Source of the DNA: Alphaproteobacteria bacterium
GTDB lineage: Bacteria > Pseudomonadota > Alphaproteobacteria > JAEULC01
Assembly (NCBI GenBank): GCA_020851015.1
Contig: JADZDN010000376.1
Location: 1-9,244, forward strand
Reading direction: 5' to 3'
Length of the DNA stretch: 9,244 bases
How positions within the stretch are numbered: the first letter of the stretch is position 1; each line of letters starts with the position of its first letter. Both the position numbers and the translations under genes were made by a program. This document shows positions 6,137 to 9,244 of the stretch, in pieces. Under the pieces are notes generated by a model. It did not search any database, was not told the DNA's origin, and was given only the letters and a program-made list of their open reading frames with translations.

Positions 6137-6871
6137 ATGGCCGAACTGCGTCGACTGATCGCCGGAAACTGGAAGATGAACGGGCTGATGGCCGACGGGC
6201 TGGCCCGCGCCAAGGCCTTGCGGACGCGCGCGCTGCGCACCAAGCGCCCGCTGCCCGACATCGCGCTGTGCCCGCCCGCGACCCTTCTCGCCGCGGTGGG
6301 GAAGGTGCTGGCGGGTTCGCCCATCGTGCTCGGCGCGCAGGACTGCCACCAGGCGGAGAAGGGCGCGCATACCGGCGACCTCGCCGCGCCGATGCTGGCC
6401 GAGCTGGGCTGCCGGTACGTCATCGTCGGCCATTCCGAGCGGCGCGCGAACCACGGCGAGGGCGACGCGCAGGTGCGCGCCAAGGCGGAGGCCGCGTTGC
6501 GGAGCGGATTGACGCCGATCATCTGCGTCGGCGAGAGCGCGGAGCAACGCCGCGCCGGTCAGCACCTGTCGGTGATCGGGGGCCAGGTCGAGCGGTCCCT
6601 GCCGCCCGCCGCGACCGCCGCCAATGCCGTGGTGGCCTACGAGCCCGTGTGGGCGATCGGCACCGGCCTGACCCCGACTCCCGCCGATATCGAGGAGGCG
6701 CACAAGCACCTGCGCGCCACGCTCGGCTCGCCCATAAGGCTGCTCTATGGCGGGTCGGCCAATGCCGCCAATGCCAAGGCCCTGTTGGCAACGCCGGGCG
6801 TCGACGGGCTGCTCGTCGGCGGCGCCAGCCTGGATGCGGACGCGTTCTGGAAAATGGTGCTCGCCGGGTAG
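6137..6871 (+). CDS. tpiA: Triosephosphate isomerase
   Basis: This cytoplasmic (beta/alpha)8-barrel enzyme interconverts dihydroxyacetone phosphate and glyceraldehyde 3-phosphate in glycolysis and gluconeogenesis. Catalytic residues are intact: N11 and K13 in AGNWKMN, the electrophile H99 in VGHSERR, and the base E169 in AYEPVWAIGTG, whose end forms the mobile loop 6. The phosphate-binding YGGSANAANA near residues 206-215 has Ala where Val is usual, a minor change. At 244 residues it is slightly shorter than the common 250. GGAGG six bases before the ATG at 6137 supports the start. It may be transcribed from the bfd-bfr operon or from its own promoter. In related genomes tpiA sits beside secG and opposite ppiD; here other genes intervene on both sides. 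Confidence 0.97.
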   Translation: MAELRRLIAGNWKMNGLMADGLARAKALRTRALRTKRPLPDIALCPPATLLAAVGKVLAGSPIVLGAQDCHQAEKGAHTGDLAAPMLAELGCRYVIVGHSERRANHGEGDAQVRAKAEAALRSGLTPIICVGESAEQRRAGQHLSVIGGQVERSLPPAATAANAVVAYEPVWAIGTGLTPTPADIEEAHKHLRATLGSPIRLLYGGSANAANAKALLATPGVDGLLVGGASLDADAFWKMVLAG

Positions 6872-6900
6872 TTCCGTCGCAATGAAAGGGGGGCCGCATC

Positions 6901-7803
6901 ATGTACCCATCGTTCGATCCGGCCCGGCCGGTCGCGATCATCGGCGCGGGCGTCATGGGCACCAAGGTCGCCTGGGCCTGCGCGCGCGCCGGACTGGCGA
7001 CGCGGCTGTTCGACAGCGAGGCGGGGAAGGCCGCGGCGTCGATCGAACGGGCGCTCGGCTGGAGCAGCGGCGAGGAGCTGGCTCGCGTGGCAACGCACCT
7101 GAACGCCGCGCCGTCGCTCGATGCCGCGCTGGACGGCGTGCAGCTCGTGTTCGAGAACGTGCCGGAGAAGCTCGCCCTCAAGCAGGCGGTCCATGCCGAG
7201 CTGGGCCGCAAGGCGCCGGCGGAGGCCTATCAGGGCTCGAATGCATCGTCGATCACCTGCACGCCGCTGGCGACGGCATCCGGCCGGCCGGAGCGGTTCT
7301 TCAACCTGAACTTCACCGACCCGCGCCGCGAACGCCTGACCGAATTGATGGCCTCGGCATCGGCCGCCCCGGAAACCAAGGCCTTTGCCATGGCCTGGGC
7401 GCGCCATATCGGCATGATCCCGATCGAGACCCATCGGGAACAGCTCGGCTACTCGTTCAACCGGCTTTGGCGGGTGATCAAGCAGGAGGCTTTGCGCCAG
7501 ATCGCCGAGGGCTATGCGACGCCGGAGTCGATCGACCGCGCCTGGATGCTTTGCTTCGGCACGAAAATGGGACCCTGCGGCCTGATGGACGACATCGGCC
7601 TGCATACGATCCTGTCGGTCGAGCGCATCTACTACGAGGCGTCTGGCGATCCGCGCGACCGGCCGCCGGAGTTCCTGGAGAAGATGGTCAGGGACGGAAA
7701 GCTGGGCGTGGCATCGGGCCAAGGCTTCTACACGCACCCCGACCCTGCCTATCGCAAGCCGGGCTTCCTGGAGCGGGATGACAATTGCCCCTCGGGCAGG
7801 TAG
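6901..7803 (+). CDS. 3-hydroxyacyl-CoA dehydrogenase family protein with altered active site
   Basis: Family members use NAD to oxidise 3-hydroxyacyl-CoA to 3-ketoacyl-CoA. The 300-residue length and order fit: a Rossmann fold with AIIGAGVMG (12-20), SNASS (113-117), then the helical C-terminal domain with YSFNRL (184-189), TKMGPCGLMDDIGL (221-234) and GKLGVASGQGFY (266-277). The active-site segment, normally LHFFNP, aligns with LNFTDP (136-141), putting Asn137 at the catalytic His position, while the partner Glu appears kept as E148. Activity on acyl-CoA is therefore doubtful and a different substrate or non-enzymatic role is possible. A strong AAAGGGGGG ribosome binding site precedes the ATG at 6901, 29 bases after tpiA, suggesting cotranscription. 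Its stop codon overlaps the first base of a 42-bp palindrome. The exact substrate cannot be assigned. Confidence 0.82.
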   Translation: MYPSFDPARPVAIIGAGVMGTKVAWACARAGLATRLFDSEAGKAAASIERALGWSSGEELARVATHLNAAPSLDAALDGVQLVFENVPEKLALKQAVHAELGRKAPAEAYQGSNASSITCTPLATASGRPERFFNLNFTDPRRERLTELMASASAAPETKAFAMAWARHIGMIPIETHREQLGYSFNRLWRVIKQEALRQIAEGYATPESIDRAWMLCFGTKMGPCGLMDDIGLHTILSVERIYYEASGDPRDRPPEFLEKMVRDGKLGVASGQGFYTHPDPAYRKPGFLERDDNCPSGR

Positions 7804-7844
7804 GATAACCATAGTCATGACCATGGTCATGACTATGGTTATCC
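7803..7844. repeat. Perfect 42-bp palindrome, likely toxin-antitoxin operator
   Basis: Two 21-base arms, beginning GGATAACCATAGTC, are exact reverse complements with no spacer, centred in CCATGG between 7823 and 7824. Each half contains the smaller palindrome GTCATGAC (7814-7821 and 7826-7833), with centres 12 bases apart. The element is A/T-rich against a GC-rich background. It starts on the last base of the upstream stop codon and ends one base before the antitoxin AGGAG. Phd/YefM antitoxins bind palindromes ahead of their own operons, alone or with the toxin, so an autoregulatory operator with two dimer sites is the best guess. In RNA it would form a long hairpin that could end or block upstream transcription. 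A cruciform or mobile-element scar is also possible. Confidence 0.75.
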
Positions 7845-7849
7845 AGGAG
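7845..7849 (+). promoter_or_regulatory. Ribosome binding site that selects the TTG start of the antitoxin
   Basis: AGGAG lies six bases before TTG at 7856-7858, and 15 bases before the next in-frame ATG at 7865. Spacing therefore favours TTG. The resulting N-terminus, read as MRTMKASEFKAKC, also matches the usual start of Phd/YefM antitoxins. Confidence 0.65.
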
Positions 7850-7855
7850 CACACA

Positions 7856-8089
7856 TTGCGCACCATGAAGGCGTCGGAATTCAAGGCCAAGTGCCTTGCC
7901 ATCATGGACGAGGTCTCCGCGACGGGTGAGGCGGTCACGATCACCAAGAACGGCAAGCCGGTGGTCGAACTCGTGCCGTCGAGGACGAAGCGCGTCAGCG
8001 ATCCGTTCGGCATGCATCGAGGCCAGATCAAGATTCTTGGCGACATCATGTCGCCGGTCGGCGAAGACGAGTGGGAAGCCCTGAAGTGA
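7856..8089 (+). CDS. Phd/YefM-family antitoxin
   Basis: Antitoxins of this family bind and neutralise a partner toxin and repress their own promoter. The 77-residue protein shows the family core ASEFKAKCLAIMDEV (residues 6-20), then ITKNGKPVVELVPS at about 29-42, the strand and helix elements of the dimeric DNA-binding domain. The remaining C-terminal part (about 43-77), charged and ending GEDEWEALK, is the likely toxin-binding segment. The TTG at 7856 is preferred over ATG 7865 because of AGGAG spacing. The frame is also open upstream through four ATGs inside the palindrome, but these lack a ribosome binding site and are not family-like. It overlaps the toxin start by GTGA. Pairing with a PIN toxin rather than Doc or YoeB is well known for this antitoxin family. 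Confidence 0.88.
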   Translation: MRTMKASEFKAKCLAIMDEVSATGEAVTITKNGKPVVELVPSRTKRVSDPFGMHRGQIKILGDIMSPVGEDEWEALK

Positions 8090-8487
8090 TCCTGCTCGAT
8101 ACCAACGCGCTGATCTGGCTGGATGACGGTTCGGATCGCTTGGGCGCGCAGTCCCTGGCAATCATCAGGGCGGAATGGCAGCAGGACAGTGTTTTCGTCA
8201 GCGCGATCTCCTTCTGGGAGTGCGCAATGCTCGAACGCGATCGCCGCGTTGCCTTCCCGCAATCGGTTGCCGCGTGGCGGACGAGCATGCTGGACAAGGG
8301 CACGCGTGAAATCGCGCTGGACGGCGCGGTCGCGGCGGCGGCAGTGACGCTTGCACTGCCGCACAAGGACCCGGCCGATCGGTTCATCATCGCCACCGCC
8401 CTCGCGAAGGATGCCGTGCTCGTAACCGCCGACGAGCGCATTCTCGGCTGGCGAGGCCAATTGCGTTGTCAGGACGCCCGGCTCTGA
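8086..8487 (+). CDS. PIN-domain ribonuclease toxin (VapC-like)
   Basis: PIN toxins are Mg2+-dependent ribonucleases that stop growth by cutting tRNA, rRNA or mRNA when the antitoxin is degraded. The 133-residue length is typical. The conserved acidic residues are visible as D5 (ILLDTNALIW), E45 (SAISFWEC), D98 (DPADRFIIATAL) and D116 (VTADERI), enough for an intact active site. The GTG at 8086 overlaps the antitoxin TGA as GTGA and gives the usual VILLDTN N-terminus; an in-frame GTG at 8071 is possible but would add five residues not expected in the family. GGAAG nine bases upstream is a usable ribosome binding site. No frameshift or missing catalytic residue suggests decay. The RNA target cannot be predicted. 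Confidence 0.9.
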   Translation: MILLDTNALIWLDDGSDRLGAQSLAIIRAEWQQDSVFVSAISFWECAMLERDRRVAFPQSVAAWRTSMLDKGTREIALDGAVAAAAVTLALPHKDPADRFIIATALAKDAVLVTADERILGWRGQLRCQDARL

Positions 8488-8514
8488 GCCTCGGCCGCGT
8501 TCTTGACGGCCACC

Positions 8515-8552
8515 GGAGTCAAACACCACCTATCCGACGGGTGCCTGACCCC
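8515..8552. repeat. REP-like imperfect inverted repeat upstream of secG
   Basis: The arms GGAGTCAAACACC (8515-8527) and GGTGCCTGACCCC (8540-8552) pair at 10 of 13 positions around a 12-base loop. The GGRGTCARRCACC form resembles the short palindromic units scattered between genes in many proteobacteria, some mobilised by REP-associated tyrosine transposases. A second small dyad, CCAATC (8551-8556) with GATTGG (8564-8569), follows directly. Only one copy is seen here, so a repeat family cannot be shown from this window. Confidence 0.4.
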
Positions 8553-8574
8553 AATCCGGGCGCGATTGGATACT
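8545..8574 (+). promoter_or_regulatory. Weak candidate promoter for secG
   Basis: CTGACC (8545-8550) and GATACT (8569-8574), 18 bases apart, each match four of six consensus positions. Transcription would start near 8581, about 56 bases before the secG start. It overlaps the repeat-like element, so if real, the element supplies part of the promoter. Readthrough from the toxin operon is the alternative. Confidence 0.22.
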
Positions 8575-8636
8575 GGCACCGGAAGGCCGAACCCGCTACA
8601 AGACGCCGCCCGCTGGCCGCCAAGGGAGTGCCGACC

Positions 8637-8978
8637 GTGATCGCCGTTCTGAGCGTTATCCACCTGCTTGTGACGATTGCGATGGTGGGCGTCATCCTGC
8701 TCCAGCGCAGCGAGGGCGGCGGCCTGGGCATCGGTGGCGGCAGCGGCGGCGGCGGCATGAGCGGGTTCATGACCGGGCGCGGGGCGGCCAACGTCCTGAC
8801 CCGCGCGACGGCGATCCTGGCCGCGCTGTTCATCGTTTCGAGCCTGGCGCTCACCCTGCTGGCCACCGGCGGCCGCGGCCGGTCGATCATGGACGCGCCG
8901 GCCCAGGCCCCGACCACGGCACCCGCCGCGCCGCAGGCGCCGGCAGCCCCGGCCGCGCCCAGCGCGCCGGTGAAATAG
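8637..8978 (+). CDS. secG: Protein-export translocon subunit SecG
   Basis: SecG is the small, non-essential but stimulating partner of SecY and SecE in the inner-membrane export channel driven by SecA. The 113-residue protein has the two expected helices, about residues 2-22 and 55-76. Between them is the conserved cytoplasmic loop LLQRSEGGGLG (21-31), then a glycine tract (32-40) and FMTGRGAANVLTRAT (44-58). The C-terminal 30 residues are a low-complexity Pro/Ala tail (APA and AAP units), common in alphaproteobacterial SecG and probably disordered. The GTG at 8637 is chosen because AGGGAG lies eight bases before it; the in-frame GTG at 8628 overlaps that site. tpiA-secG-pyrG adjacency is usual in the group, but here three genes separate tpiA from secG. 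Confidence 0.94.
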   Translation: MIAVLSVIHLLVTIAMVGVILLQRSEGGGLGIGGGSGGGGMSGFMTGRGAANVLTRATAILAALFIVSSLALTLLATGGRGRSIMDAPAQAPTTAPAAPQAPAAPAAPSAPVK

Positions 8979-9144
8979 CGCGGAAAGCCTGGGCGAATCA
9001 CAAGCCGCGCCGGGCATCGCCGGTTAGAAGTGCCGACGAAACCCGAGCCATTCCGCAAGCGTTTTCCAGCCATGCCGCGGCGTTCGGGCGCGGTCGATTT
9101 TCTCATTGGCGCCGCCGGCGCCCGGTCGTGTAGGATTTAGGTCC

Positions 9145-9244
9145 ATGACGCGGTTCATTTTCATCACCGGCGGCGTGGCTTCCTCCCTCGGCAAAGGCAT
9201 CGCATCGGCGTCCCTCGGCGCGCTGCTGCAGGCCCGTGGATTCA
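9145..9244 (+). CDS. pyrG: CTP synthase, N-terminal fragment (runs off the right edge)
   Basis: PyrG aminates UTP to CTP using ATP and glutamine. Only 33 residues are visible, starting [18 protein letters not shown], which is the hallmark N-terminus of the synthetase domain; [10 protein letters not shown] (9-18) is its nucleotide-binding loop, with K17 the key lysine. AGGA nine bases before and AGG three bases before the ATG at 9145 are possible ribosome binding sites. The 166 bases after secG hold a short GC dyad (9108-9113 with 9117-9122) but no T-run terminator, so cotranscription with secG is possible. The glutaminase domain lies outside the window. Confidence 0.96.
   Translation, partial: MTRFIFITGGVASSLGKGIASASLGALLQARGF

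Noticed and set aside
7804..7844. Intrinsic terminator for the dehydrogenase gene
   Set aside because: The palindrome makes a long hairpin but is not followed by a T-run; a role in termination remains possible but is not the typical form.
6745..8529. Minus-strand open frame of 594 codons across the dehydrogenase, antitoxin and toxin genes
   Set aside because: It is antisense to three well-supported genes, resembles no family I know, and long antisense frames are expected in GC-rich coding DNA.
9106..9136. pyrG promoter (TTGGCG and TAGGAT)
   Set aside because: The 19-base spacing and weak -35 match are poor, and the start would leave almost no leader.
1..9244. tRNA, rRNA, CRISPR array, insertion sequence or phage genes
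   Set aside because: No repeat-spacer pattern, transposase, integrase or tRNA-like fold was seen on either strand.

Overview
The window is GC-rich chromosomal DNA that looks alphaproteobacterial. I infer this from strong G/C third-position bias, GTG and TTG starts, and above all the gene order: trpE and a PpiD-type periplasmic chaperone on the minus strand, divergent from tpiA, secG and pyrG on the plus strand. That backbone is familiar from Alphaproteobacteria, and a Rhodospirillales-like origin is plausible. I cannot name a genus from sequence alone.

Layout, left to right. (1) Positions 1-634, minus: 5' part of trpE (anthranilate synthase component I). Its leader holds two adjacent GC-rich hairpins. 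(2) Positions 830-958, minus: a candidate 42-residue exported peptide with a good ribosome binding site. (3) Positions 1260-3088, plus: a TRAP transporter membrane pair, dctQ and dctM, overlapping by ATGA, with no substrate-binding protein in the window. (4) Positions 3090-4982, minus: ppiD, ending one base from the dctM stop. (5) Positions 5228-6075, plus: an iron-storage operon of bfd, a previously easy-to-miss 50-residue one-helix membrane protein, and bfr. A Fur-like operator overlaps the predicted transcription start. (6) Positions 6137-6871: tpiA. (7) Positions 6901-7803: a 3-hydroxyacyl-CoA dehydrogenase-family protein in which the expected catalytic His appears to be Asn. (8) Positions 7803-8487: a perfect 42-bp palindrome followed by a Phd/YefM antitoxin and a VapC-like PIN toxin. 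(9) Positions 8515-8552: a REP-like imperfect inverted repeat. (10) Positions 8637-8978: secG. (11) Position 9145 to the end: start of pyrG.

Functionally, the backbone genes are housekeeping: tryptophan synthesis, envelope protein folding, glycolysis, Sec export and CTP synthesis. Three accessory blocks appear to be inserted between backbone neighbours: the TRAP pair between trpE and ppiD, bfd-orf50-bfr between ppiD and tpiA, and the dehydrogenase plus toxin-antitoxin pair between tpiA and secG. The most notable items are the 42-bp palindrome that abuts the antitoxin ribosome binding site and touches the preceding stop codon, the 50-residue protein coupled to bfr, the Bfr position 127 substitution, and the catalytic substitution in the dehydrogenase. 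I did not find a clearly new multi-gene system.
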